Source: Intoshia linei (Eukaryota > Orthonectida > Rhopaluridae). Taken from it: 64,000 nt of DNA. Where the stretch lies: the NCBI GenBank assembly GCA_001642005.1, contig LWCA01000024.1, positions 1 to 64,000 of the forward strand. The letters are read 5' to 3'. The position numbers were made by a program, and so were the translations under genes. Positions 20,435-35,400 of this stretch are shown here, piece after piece (the stretch's first letter is position 1; the number at the start of each line of letters is the position of its first letter). The notes under the pieces are model-generated. The model was not told where the DNA came from and did no database searches. It saw nothing but the letters and a program-made list of their open reading frames with translations.

Positions 20435-23400
20435 ATGGACGTGAACGATTTGAAAAGATACAATAATGGTTCAACCCTGGATGGAAAAATTGACTATGAT
20501 TATTTTACATGTAAATTGGAAGATCATCCCGTTTATAAAACTAAATGTATGTGATGATTATATCGTAAAATATATATGTATCCATTATTAGGGCATTACA
20601 ATGAAATTCAAATAGAAATTTTCAAGACTTGGATAAATTATTATATAAAAGCGGTAATTTTACTAAAATGTAATTAATTTGAATTTTATTAAAAATTTTA
20701 GAAAAACGTTAAAATTGATAATTTCGCTCTTGATTTAAAATCAGGTCATATTTTGATTATACTTATTGAAGTATTAAGTGGATATACATTGGTAATTTGT
20801 TTTTGTCAAATTAATTTCAAATTGCTGTTGATTGCATTGTTACACTATTTATTAATGTTTGTTCTAAATATTATATAATTACATAATTAATTATTTATTA
20901 ATAATCTGAAAGTTGACTGGTTTACTTTAGAATAAAGAATGTGGAAATTTACGTTTACACCACATTCAAAATGTGGCCAAAGTATTTCAATACTTGCAAT
21001 ATTGTAATGTATTGTATTATAAAAACATGTTATATTATCATTTTAAGGTGCCATTACTAAATCTACGGTCAGAAGATATTGTGGATGGAAATTTGAAATT
21101 AACATTAGGTTTAGTATGGCAAATTATAGCGTATTTCAAGGTTTTTATTCTAGATGAATTATAATGCTATAACCCAATTTTTACAATTGTAACAAATTTT
21201 TTTAAAAATGAAATATTTATTTATATTACATTCCAGACTAAAATTTCTTTTATTTTTTTCATTAGTCAGGGAGAGAAATGAAATGCGATTTTATCCATTA
21301 CACTTAATTATAATTACTAAATGAGTTAATATCATCGATTATTATTAATGCCGTATTTTTGTTTTAAAAATTTACTAGTTTTTTAGTCAGATTACTTAGC
21401 AGTATTTATTATCTACTGGAGGTGCTTCAAATCATACTTATATATGATGCAATTGGGGTTTTTGACCCGTAAGATGTGAGTTTGGTAAGTTGAAATTTAT
21501 CTTATTATACGTCCCGGAAAAAACTGTAATTAAAATCTGGACTTTATAAAATTCTAAGAGTGGTTGTTATTTCAATAAAGTGGTACATACAAACAAAAAT
21601 CAAGTAGAATATTATGTAAGTTAAGATAAACATTTGTATTAACATTTGTATTTATTGAATTATAAAAATATAAATGTATTAAATACATTATATAGGTTAC
21701 CATTAACATCAAGGCAAAACCTATTAAGCTCGAAATATTTTTTAAATAAATAATCGGCTCCGCCATTTCTCAGCGAATTAGGACTTGAAAGTTTATATTT
21801 GATACATAAAACAGTTGAATGAAATTTAAAAAAGTAATATTTTTAAATGAAAATTTTTCGGGGCATAGTAGCTTATGTTTATATTGATATTTTGATTGGT
21901 CAATTTTTAGAAAAAAATAAAATTAATTTATATTTGCAGTTTTGTAATAGCATTTAATAAAGTGGTCACTTTTCGCGTGTCTACTGTAATATAAATGTAA
22001 ATATTAATTTGAATTATATACAGTATTCTCTCCACAATTCGCCAACTCTATAACTCGCCAATTCTCTAACTCGCTATTAATATAAAATATAATCTAAAAG
22101 TTTTTTAAAACCATTTTTCAAAAAAGTTAAGTTATTTTGGTTTAAATTGTATAATTTGTATTACAATTTACATTTTATTGCAATTTAACCTTTAATTAAA
22201 AGGTTTTATCTGCTGTTTCTATTGTTTTAAATTCCCTATCTCGCCAACGTTTTCTAAATATTGAAATACTGAATATTTATAATTATTTATAATATATTTC
22301 AACGATTAGATCAGAATTACATTGATTTTTCTACCTAATGTATAATTTTTGTTCATATTGTAGAGTTATTTGTTATAAATAGAGAAAGTTTATTATTTTA
22401 GGTAAAAAATTGCTGCATTACGAACACAAACTTAAATTATCAAGGAAAGTTTACTTGCCTTTTTAAATGGTGTTACTATTCTCTTGAACCATTCAAAAAT
22501 GTAGATATACAAAATTTAACTAACAGTTGGTGGTCTGGAATCGCGTTTATAATGCTCTTGTACAGGCATAGGTAAATAATTAATGATATACTTCATTGTA
22601 TTACAATTATATAATAATAAATAATATAATATAACATTATAAATGATAAGTTATCATTGATAACATATAAAACATAAAATAATATAATTAATGAGGATGA
22701 GATTTACGACAATGTTTATAAATTCCAAACGCTTTCCCGAATTAATATTTTTTTAAATTTTTGGGTTGATTTGATTTTTAAAAAATAGGGAGAAATTTGG
22801 CTTTTGACCGTGAAGAACTTAATTTCGTAAATGAAATTAAGATCAAAGCATGACTCGCACAAAACTGTATTAGAAATTTAGTTTTTTAAATTCTACGACT
22901 GTTAATTTTTTAAATAAACGGTAACACACGCACAGACATGATGTTATGTATATAAAAGGATAAAGACTCCATCTGTTGGTAAATTATTTAATAATTTACA
23001 ATCCTAAAGTTTGAGAGCACAATGACATGTTTTTCCAGTGAACGTTACATCATAAATTTCCATCTTTAGGGTCGAAACCGTATATTACCATACGATTATC
23101 CTAGTTCCGAACATGTAATATTATAATATTTATACTATGAACCATTAATTATTTGTAGGTATGATAAGTTCACAATCGATGATCTTCTATTGGAAGAAAC
23201 AGATTCCAGCAGATTAAAGTGTGTATTTGAATGGATTCAGCGAAATGAAAATATAAACATAAGTTTTAAATCGGAAGGTTTCAATTATTTCATTACTATA
23301 CACCAGGGATAGGCAACATTCTGTGATAGCGGGCCGGATTGTTATATAAAATAGATGGGTGGGCCGAACAAATAAATTTTAAGAATTTTTGGGATAAGAA

Positions 23401-26400
23401 TTAAGAATTACACAATTGTTTTTATATAAAATATATATTTCAACAATAGTATGTGTTATTATTTATAATACCTATTAATGTTATACATTGACATTGACTT
23501 ATGACACTTCTGATTTTTACATAGTGCGGTGCATTTACTTGTTTCATAGAAAACTCGAAAATTTATACCAAAATTATTATTTTTTGTTAATTTTTGGCGA
23601 AGTTCACGTTACATATGGTTCACTTTATAGAAGTTTGACTGTATTTATTTTTTTAAATTTTTATTAGATGCATAATTATAATTTTATATTGAATTTAAGT
23701 ATTCAAGATTACAGATAAAGTTTCAAAATAATGATGTTCATAAATAGTTGAAAGTGACATTTTTATGTAAAACAGTAGCACATGTAAATTAAAGTATAAA
23801 AAATTATAATTGTAAACATTACAAATACTTTTAATTGTAATCTAAATATTTAGATATTAAAAAATGGGATGAAAATACAATGGCTACCTTTATTTCACTG
23901 ATAAGAGAAAAATTTAAACTTCCTAAGCCTATACTTCAAATGGATAGTTATAAAGTTTATTATTATATGATTTCTTTTGTATTATATGTATAAGTGAATG
24001 TGTCTATTGAAAGTTAATATATGAATATAATAATAACGATTATACAATATAAATATAATTAATGTATTTTTTAACATTTTATAGGATTTCCTACGCATTT
24101 ATTACAATAACCATCAATTTTTAACGAATATGAAAAATATATTGAGTGTAATTATGTCATCTTAATGAAATAACTACTTTTTAGAAAAATACATCATCAA
24201 AGGAGTCAGTAATAGGTAAATTCTACAACATAATTGATATCCTGCTCATATATCTTTCTGATGCCAAATATTTTGATGTAATTAATTTTAAGCAAATACA
24301 TTGTATATGTATTGATATCAAATAAATAAATTATGAAAACGTTTTTATGACAATATTCATGTAATAATTAAATACTAATTTTCCATTATTTAAATTTATT
24401 TACAATATACAATTGACAATATATAATTCTAATAATATAAAAATTTTTATATTATTTTAATTTTTATGTTTATAATGTGTATGTGTTATAATTTGATTAT
24501 TTGATAATAAAAAATTTACCTAAAATATAATTTTAATAATTAGAAATTAAATCAAATATACCAAAACCCAAATTTATATGAAGTTAAAGATGTCTACGTT
24601 ACAAAAAGTTTTTTATTCCTCGAATCCACAATTGATCTATACAATTATGATAATAAAAACATTAAAGATTCATCAATTCAATTTAAGAGTATCAATGAAT
24701 TATGTCAAAATTTGCATCATTTAAATACAAAAATGACTACTCACGATTATTATAAAGATGTTTCAAATGAATATTTACTTTTAAAAAGTAAAATTATCAA
24801 ATGTTGTAATATTCTAAATGAGAATTACCCCATTTATGACAAACTGTATACCGTTTATCATAAAATTGATAATATAATGACGTCTATCGAAAATGTTTAT
24901 TGTGAGAAACTATACCCAAACTTTCATTATTTTGATAAAATAAATGAATCTTTGCAAAATATTAATAAATACAAAATAACTGAAAATGTTCTTGTTGATG
25001 GATTCTTTAATGTTCAATATTATTTAAAAAAGTTGGAGGTAGGTTTAAAATATTGAATTATTTTCATATTTACATAATCTATTTCAATATATTTAGGAGT
25101 TTGAATTTAATACAACGGACAAAAGTATAGAAGGCCTTAAGGTATAATTTTTTTAATGTATATTAATAATTTAGATTTATTCTCAAAGATTGAATTATTT
25201 CAAATGTTTCCATGACTTTTTAAAAATATTTGTTAAAATTCGAAATAATTTTTTTAATATATCCACAAGATTGATTGAACAAAATTGGGAAAATTTTGTG
25301 GATGCTACTCATGTTTTGAATACATTCACTGCTTTTAGGGTAATACTTACGAAATTAAAAAAGTACTGATATCTTGATATATAAAATTTATTTATTCTGT
25401 ATTATGTCTATACTAATGTACACCACGATAAGGATGATGTTAATTTTGTATCTTTGCATGTTTCAAATAAGTATCGTATAAGCTAAGAATTACACTTTAG
25501 ACATTGAAAGTTATAGTTATGATAAACAAAAAAATATAGGTGTATAAAATATTAAAATACCTTGCGAACGCGAAGGCGCTCATTGCTAAAATAATATTTA
25601 TGTAATTGTACCGCGGTGTACTCTGCATTTCTTATAAAAACTTACTGTAATAACTTCTTGTTTACCTTGAAAAATTGTTTTAAACTGTACGTTTCTTAAA
25701 ATTCTCGAACAATTAGTTTTCTATAAACTGAAACAGTCAGACACGTGCATAATGTTTTAAAATTCCATTTTATATAAGTACTAAGTTAACTGTTATGTAC
25801 TAAGTACAAACAGCACCTAGCTTTGACGAAGGCACATTTTTATTTCACCAAAAAACTAAATATAACTAAATGATAAATATATGAAAATCTAACTTAAAAA
25901 TTCAATACTATTCACTATTATCAATCCGTTAAAGGAGTGGTTCCCAAACTTGTTTCAGGTGGAACCGTCAAATCACATTACTTTACTTTAGTGCATTATT
26001 CTATCTTAATTTTTTTTGTTAACATTTGCGTAAAGAATTTTAATCTCATTTTATTAGCATCAGCAATATTAAGAGCTCTGATGTATCCTAATCTACTATA
26101 CCAAGACACCTCCATAGAGGCATAGACGAAAATTCTGTTATTTTTATGTTATGCATAAATACATAGAAATGTAAGTAAGAATGAATTGATAAATATAAAT
26201 TAAATGTTAATTAAATATTTTATTTAGAATACGTGTAATGAGTTTGAAAATGAATATATCAATTATCGGGAATTATTTAAAGTTGGACAAGAAATGTTGA
26301 AAAAGTTTCCAATTAAACATGAAATAATAATGGTTTTAAAGATTCCTCATATATTAAATTAATAAATATTTAGTTAAAACTCATACATATAAAATACTTA

Positions 26401-29400
26401 TATAAATATATTCTTGTTTTAATTAATAACTGTGAATTACATATTGAAGAATGGCATAAAATAAACAATGTAATTTTTATATTTCAACCCAATTTTTATA
26501 TTATATAGTAAAACTTTTATATAAATTTGATTTTGTTAACGTACACATTTTATATACAGATTTACTGTATTTTAGTGCAAATTTTAAATTTGATATATAA
26601 ATTATAACTAATACTAAATACAGGCATACTATACCTAACGAAGTAGCAAAAAATACCGTCTTTGACTCACAATGGTTTAAAATTTCTCAATGCGTGTATA
26701 TCTTTTTTATATTATTGGATCTCATTCCTTGTTTTTCGAAATTAACAATTCACCTATTAATGTTTTGAATATTTTTTGATGTGTGTTATCTGGATATAAT
26801 TATTTATGTTTTTTAATTTTTTTTAAAATGATGGGACTATTTATTTTTTTTAAAAAAAGAGGTAATTTGTGGTTTTGATCGTGAAGATAAGATTTTGAAA
26901 TTGAAGTTTACATAATATTAATGGTTTGAAAATCTTTATCAAACTGCATTTTTTATAATTCTAGGACTCGTTTGAATTTTACAATAAAGGATAATTGCGA
27001 TTTTTGACCTTGAAGGACTTAATTTCTGAAAATGAAATTGGTGATATAACATTCCCCTCGAAAAACTGTAATTTTTAAAACTCGAATCCTCTTACTTTCT
27101 TAAATAAACTGGAACGAACAAATAAATAAACAGACATTGATTATTAACTAACAAAAATAATAAAAAAATAAATAATAATGTAAATTACTAATTAAATTAT
27201 GTATCTAAGGATTTACCGTTATAAACTTGTTAAAAAATTGATTTCTCGATTGCCAACCTAGAGGTATGTACTAGGCATGCCTATACTAAGTACTGTGATG
27301 TATTGATGAGTATAAATATTAATAATACTTTTTAGCTTGAAAAGGAATTTAGCCAAATTGAAAATATTTTAAAATATTTTAAGGAGAACCAATCTAATGA
27401 TATTGAAATATCAAATAAAAAAAACAATGAAAAACTTGAATTTAGCAAAGAAGTACATCAACTAAATACGATAAATGTTTTAAATTTAATTATAATTACA
27501 TTAAAAATAATTATATAGTTATTGAGCGACTTGATGAAAACTGCCAATTTAAGTTTAGAAAATTTAGAATTTATACCATACATTACAGAGTACGCAACTA
27601 AACTTAATGAATACCCTCTAGCAAGATTTCAAAAGTCTGATAGTATTTTCAATGTAATTTTATCATTAAATGTATATAAAAGTTTAGAAATCATTATTCA
27701 ATGAAGAGATTGTTACGTTCAAAGTGATTGAAAATAAATATTTTTATGTAATACTAACTTTTTATTTTTTACCGCATAAAAAGAGTAGATAGCTGTGAGG
27801 AGGAAAGTGTCTATATATACTTTTTTAACATACCTTATTATAACACATTTTATGTTTAATATACAATTTAAGCTGTTAAAAATATATTAAAAATTGTGAC
27901 CATCACTTCAAAAAGATTCTCAGTCTCGTACTAATGTGATACTACTAATAATATAAATATTATCGTAAAGTCTTTTATAAAAGCGTCTACTACATGTAAT
28001 ATTCAATTTAGGAAATATTTCGATACAATTTGCCAGCAATTATATTTCCACGACTCTTTTTCAAAACTGCATCCGAAAAAATTGTGCAATACAGATTAAA
28101 ATATACAAAGTACACAAATATTTTAAATTTTAATAGAGACCACTCACCCTTTGAGTTCATGCATTATAACAAAACTGGTATCATAAAGTTAAAATATATG
28201 CACTATACAATGTATAGCATACATATATGACATATTTCAACCTATCTGATTTTCGATTATACAATGAAATTAATAATAACTAATTATATTATTGTGAATT
28301 ATAAAATTTAGAATGAAACATGCAGTAATGAAACGTGAATCAGAATTTCACAAAACGGATAGTATCTATTCAATAATAAACACAATTGAATTTAATGTAT
28401 ATTTAAAACAAAATTATAAAGATCTCTCACGACTATTAAAAGAACTAGATTATTCAATTAAAAATACAGATGAAAATTTTAACAAAAAAGTATACAATAG
28501 TAAAGAGACTGAAAAATACATTAAATGCATCAATAAATGTATTTATCTTGTATCAAGGTTGGATAAACATGTATACCAATTAAAATTAGAAAAGAAGGAA
28601 ACTGGATTATTTAACACACGTGTAATTAAGCATTGCAAAAATAAATTGAAAATATCAAACTATAAAGAGAAAAAGGTTTATATTGAAAATTTTTTTATTA
28701 ACGAGAAATTTGATATCAAACTAAATCAAGTAGAAAAGTATTACAAAATACAATTTGATTTTCTTCGTGAAAACACAGGTATTGTTCCAAATATAAATAT
28801 TGAATCAATTGATCCAAAAACATGTATTGATTACAAACATAACGATGAATTAGCATACCAAGAGTATGACTTGCGTACAAATTTATATCAAAAATTAAAT
28901 GCATTAAAAAATATGGATGAATTTCAAAATGATTTTTGCTTAAATGTAATAAATAAAGGGAAAATTAATGCACTGATTACATTATTAGATAAAAATTTGC
29001 AGCATCCTAATATCGCAGTAAAAAACACGGATTATATTTCTGAAAGTTATAATGTTACATGCTATATGGATAATGATTTTGGCAGATTTAAATCACTGAA
29101 AAATACGGCCAACACGCAAGAGTTGAATAAAATAAATTCATATTCAAATCTCAAAGAAAGTTTAAACACCTTCAATACAAATCAAAAATTAACTGACCAA
29201 AACGCTGATAAAGGATTATCTAAACAAATTGGCAGACAAAATCAATCTGATTCATCTAATCTCAACAATTTTGATAAGAAAAAGTCACACAGTAATGTTA
29301 ATTTAAATGAATTGGACTTTAACAATTCAAATATAAAAAATTTTTGTCCAGACTATTTTGACGATGAAACTTATAAAATGAAACATTGTGTAAATTTTAT

Positions 29401-32400
29401 GGAAAACAGAAGTATACATAAATTTATTGAAAATTCAAAAAATTCAAATTCTGGGCAAGAGACACAGTTTGACAATGGTGATTCAGAAGCTTCCATTACA
29501 TTTGTTAATAAAACAAAATCAAGGAATGTTTATAAAGACAATGATAAAAAGGATGAAGATCCAGGAAATAATACGAGTTTTTCAGGTAATTCGTCATTGA
29601 GACATTTCAAAAATGGAAATAATATTTATAAGAATAATCGGTCTGAACGTTCCGATTCCAAACATGTTTCGTTTGAAGATGAAGTAGATAAAAATGATTC
29701 AAATAATGATACTTTAACTTGTAGTGGTGAATCCAATTTGGTATCAAACAAAAACAATGCACAATCAAGTTTTCAAAATAGAAATGATGAATATATCAGA
29801 AAACAAAACACAGATATTTATAGGAATGAAAAGATGAACAATTTTTATAATAAAAAAAATGAGATTTCAAATAATTTTACATTTTATAATGCTAAATCTA
29901 AAATTATCGGAATACCTTATGATTATTCTATTGATCAAAATAAAAAACAATTCACTTCATTGGAATCAGATGAGCTCAAGAGTCAAAACGATATATTACA
30001 ACATATGCCTACTAATCATATGTTTGTTCCCAAGGATAAACATGGACACAACGTCATTATTTCTCATTTTTTAGCTTCAGGTGATAATTACCGTCAGAAT
30101 GAGGTACTGGAACATATACAGGCAAGCAACTTTCCGGTTACCAAGGGTGCGATAATGAAGGATAACGATATTTTACATTTATTTCATTGTGAAAACTTTA
30201 GTGATCAAAATTCCACAAGAAATATTTCTTCTACAATTACTAATGTCGTTTCCGGTGGCGACAAATTTGAAAAATCAAATGTTAACATTTCTTTGAATGT
30301 CAATCGATTTAATGACGAACCTAGTATGCCGAATTATGCACATGGCAAGATAAAAGAAATTGAAACCCATAAAAAGAGTCAAATATTGAATAATATTCCA
30401 TTAATGGAAGCTAGTAGAGTTGAGAATGAAAATTATCTTCAAAGATCTTTAACTTTAAAAGATATTAAGAATAGATATAGTTTCTTCAGTAACTATGATA
30501 GTTATAAAGAAAATATTTCATTTTCATCTCAACCCAACATAATTAAAAGTGAACCTACTGACTTTTGTTATAAAGAAGACACACCTGTCATGGATAATCC
30601 TAAAAATGGAACCTTAAACACTTATTCCAATTCAATTAAAAGGTATGATGATAATATTAATGTTTTCAATCGTTCATTTGAAATTAATAATGATTATTCA
30701 AATAACAAGTATCCAAAAATATTAGCCGAATATCCGCATATTAAAAGTGTTAATGTTCCATTTAGTGAAGAAATACATCATGCTTACGATACTAATGATA
30801 TGCGATTAGAAAATACCAAAAAAAAATCTAAAATAGAATCACGGTGTCCACCTAGTGTAGTTCAGGACTATGATTTTACCAATGAAACGTCTAAAGAGGC
30901 AATGTATCTAACCGGTCCAGGTAATATCCAGTGTAATAAACTGGAAAACTATCCACAAACACTTTTGAGGTCAATAACCTGTAATGAGAACAGTAAATCT
31001 TGTGACATGTTTCAATTAAAAACTGAAAAAAGGAAATTTGATTCTTATGATTCATTAGATGAAAAATATTCCAATACTTTATTTAATAAAATGAATGAAA
31101 AATGTAAAAAATATTCATCTGATACTACTCTGAACAGTAATAGTAACAGAACTAAAAGGAAACAAGATTTACAAGACATCAAGAACAAGTATAAAATGTT
31201 TTTATTCAATAGTGAAGAATCAAATGATGAACAAAATGTAATTAAAGTAAACAATTTTAATGATGATTCTGCATTAAATAAGTCAAACAGTTTTATCAAT
31301 TGTTTCTACTTGTCAAACGACGTGAATAATGTAAATTTAGATGTTTGTGAAAATTTTAAGTTTAATATGATTAATAAAAGTAAAAATGAAGTATACGTTG
31401 GGTTGCAAATTAATGCTAATAATAATGATAAACAGAAGGAGATCAATGTAGAAAAAGATTTAGAAATGAAAAAAGTACTCTTAGACGATAAGGATGTTCA
31501 ATTTTACAACACTGAAAGAATTAATCAAATCAATTCAAAGCCAAATTTTCACATTAAAATTCAACCAATTCATGAATACAGTGATAATACCACCAACGAT
31601 GCGACGAGTACATCATCTTATATGTATAATTTTAAAAATAGTCCCAAAACAAGTATATCAGAAAGAGATAACACAGAGATGTCATTAAAGAATATTTGTA
31701 ATATCAGAAAACAACGAGCAACTAGTGTTAATCATAAACCGTATTGCAAATATGATGATGAGCTGAAATTAGGAAATCAACAGAGAAATAGTGATTCAGA
31801 AACAATTAAGATTCGAACAAACGTGAAATGTAGATTAATTTCTTTGGAAGATACACCCAATATCACTGACAAGTATATTAATGAAAGTATAAAGTCATTA
31901 AACATACATCAATCCAACCATTTACTAAATGAAAGATTTGATAATTCTAGAATTTACAGTGAACTGCCAACTAGTGACGAAAAAATTATTCTAGATAACG
32001 AACAAAATGAGACTGTACACCAAAAAGAGGTAAACATAATCGATGATTATACAAATAAAATTAAAAAACATTTCACATCAAAAAGTAAAAAATGTGACAT
32101 AAAAAAAGTTTCAAATCTACCAGAGAACAGTTTTATTGATCTCGAAACAAATTCGGATACATCATTTGAGGATAAAGAATCATTATTAAATAATGAACAT
32201 ATGAAAAAACAATATCCAATAACCAACTATTTAGATATTTTTAATAAAAAAATGGACATGTTGAATAATAATATTAATAAAAAAACATGTACACTAAAAA
32301 ATACAAAAAACCAGAAACCTATATCTAATCTAATTTTGAATTATAACAGATTTAATCAAAAATCCAAAATTACCCACAAAGAATCAAACGACTCATCCAT

Positions 32401-35400
32401 ACATATTAAAAAAAAGATGAAAATATCATTCAAAAATAAAACAAAGAAAATAAATTATGCAAACATTTCAAATGTTCTAAATGTTACCCTTAACAAAGAT
32501 TCAGATAAATTAAATAGTTCCAAACAATTTAAAGCCAAGCAAACACTGAAACCTAAACTAAATGGAAAAAATAGAATCGACAATATTGGTATCAAAAGTG
32601 ATAAAAAATTTTACACATTAGAAAAGAAATACACGAGAAAAAGAAGCAACTCTGTTAATTCCCAAATTGTTGAAAAACCGAAGTATGGACTCAATGAAAA
32701 GTATAATAAAAATCAGTGTAAAACAATTTTTAACAAAAAAAAATTATATGGAAGCCATAATCTCACTTATCACAAAAATTATGTTGAAAAATCAATTAGA
32801 TTAAACTGTAATTTGATAAACAAAATTAAACATGAGCCAAAAAAAAATAAAACCAATCAAATCGTAAAAACTAGTAAAAATGAAAGTGAAATTAAAAATT
32901 TACTTTCATGTACCGGAAGAAATTATAAAATAGCAAATATTAATAACAATAATTTGTATAATATGAATAACTTAAACATGTCACCATCAATTAATGACCT
33001 GAATCAAAGACAACTTATTACAATAACCGCTCAAAAATCTAATATTAATAAAAACAAAATTCGACCAATCAAAACTATCACTGTTATTTGTTACGACTCC
33101 TTAAAAATAACTGGTGAATCGTTTTTAAATTACAAATTGATTGAACCAATCAAACCAAACTTATTATTCGACAAAATTTTAAAGAAATTTCCAATGTATG
33201 CACTTGATTATGAAATCAATCTACAAAATAATGATATCGATTCACATTTATCACAAACACTGAATAGAACAATAATTGTAAATCCTTTCAAATTAAACTT
33301 TACAACAATGCAGCCAATATTATCTCGAGCGGACATTGAATATGCGCATAAAAATAAGATATCAAATAAAGATGCATTGTTCAATCTAGGATCCAAAAAA
33401 ATTAAGCAACACATTTATTTTTCGAATATTGCTTTTAATTTAAAGACAAAAATAAGTATTTACTTCAATCAAAACAATATCAATAAAATACTATTGAAAA
33501 CTTTTAAATTAAATGAAAAATTGATTGGTATGCAAAATAAACTCCAATGTTGTAAATTAAACACAATTAAATGGAAACATCAATTTAATAACATTGAGGT
33601 AACCATTTTTAGTTAGGTAAAATGTAGTAACACCAGGGAGAAAAAAACTACATTGCAACAGTAGTCAAGTGATTTTCTTGGAAAGAGTCTACCACCCTAA
33701 AGGTTCAGTGTGCTCCTGGTAAAAATTTGTATCCGTTAAGCAAACCATAAAAAGTTATATTACGTATTTTATGAGTTTGCTAGATATCTATTATGTACTT
33801 TGTACAAACAGTAGCTAGCTCAGTCGAAGCCGGGCGTTTCAAGGTTTAAGTATATTTTTAAATAGATCAATTTTTTTTAAATTAAAATTTAATTATCAAA
33901 CTTAAACTATCTTTTTGGGGATTTTGGAGCTCAGCACCGAACCTGCCATACCCGAGGCCATTTGGGTGACGGTTGGAGTGTGTAACGGTAGAGATCGTAA
34001 AGCGTACCTCTTTTTTACAAAATTAGCGTTTAACCCTCAGACCCTATTAGCCACGTTTAAATAAAAATAATTAAAAAACTAATTTAAGTTAAGTTTCAAA
34101 AAAAAAAAAATATAAAATCCTTACTTAAATAATATGCTATGCTATTTTTTTTTGTGTGTGTGTTCTACTTTATTGAAATAACTACCAGTCTTAGAATTTT
34201 ATAAATTCCACATTTCAAATACAGTTTTTTCTGGGGCGTATAATAAGATACATTTTAACCCTCAAACTCACATCTTACAGGTCAAAAACCTTAATTGTCC
34301 CTCTTTTTGAAAATCAAACGAGTTGGAGAATTCAAAAAAAAATATATACGCTGATACGAATTTAAAAATCATAAATATTACCATATATTTAAATTTAAAA
34401 AAAATATATCTTCAGGGCCAAAACACCAAATTACCTGTTTTTTTTAATGAAAACAGCCCTAGAATTAATATAATTACAGGTGCTACAGTTGTATCCTGTT
34501 AACACAAAAAAAATGTCAATGTGAATAAGTGACGCCTTCATGGTCAAAAAATCATTTTAGTATTCATATATTTTTTTTCCGAAATATTTTATTAAAACAA
34601 AAAATGTCAAATAATTAACAATTCTAAAATTAAAAAAAAAATTATTCTGATAGAGCTTATTCCAGTTGATATAAATACAAAAGTTCAACCCGAGAAATCT
34701 TTGCATTCCCGATGAAAAATAATTTTTAATATATTATCAACCAATATTTTTTCAAATATTTCGTTAAAATAAAAATTGAAAATGTAAATATTGATCCTAN
34801 TCAACCCGAGAAATCTTTGCATTCCCGATGAAAAATAATTTTTAATATATTATCAACCAATATTTTTCAAATATTTCGATTAACAAATATATAACAAATT
34901 TGTAAAATAAAAATTGAAAATGTAATATATAATATATAATAAATAAATATAAGTAAGGATATTTAAAAAACTTTAAAGAATTTTAAAAAGCTCAATTTCA
35001 CAACGTGACGTATTCACGGTCAAAAAAGCATTTTAGTATTAATTTTTTTTATTTGGTGACTATTTTATTAAAAAAAAATGTATCCAATAAATAATAGTCC
35101 TAGAATTTAAGAAATTTTTATTTAGAATCACTTTTCAGTTTTTTCTTGTATAAGCTTATACAAAAATAAATTTTCTTAAAAAATGTAAAATAAATTTATT
35201 ATATTTGTTACGTTCCAATGAAAAAAATCTCAGCATCGGGATTAAAACATATTTTTAGATTCTATCAAAAGATTCAAAATTAATAATACAAGAATATAAA
35301 GATATTAAAAAATATTATACTGAAAATTGTTATAATTTGGACAAAATGTGCCAAATAAAATTCAAAAAGTTGATGATATCGATAGAAAATACTTTAAGAA

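Larger units (their letters stand above)
33599..35258 (+). other. Spectraplakin intron with TIR-family copy and assembly gap
   Basis: Holds a GTAC-palindrome fragment (33790-33850), a GC-richer stretch (about 33930-34060) and TIR-family copy B (34119-34958). A single N at 34800 marks an assembly join. Confidence 0.6.

Noticed and set aside
33800-33830. TAGCTCAGTCG resembling a tRNA A box
   Set aside because: Other copies of the same repeat family do not keep it, and no B box follows at the right distance.
33930-34060. GC-richer stretch in a spectraplakin intron considered as 5S rRNA or tRNA
   Set aside because: No match to rRNA landmarks or tRNA folding; only a short piece (TTAGCCACGTTTAAA) recurs near 7540, so it is more likely repeat-derived.
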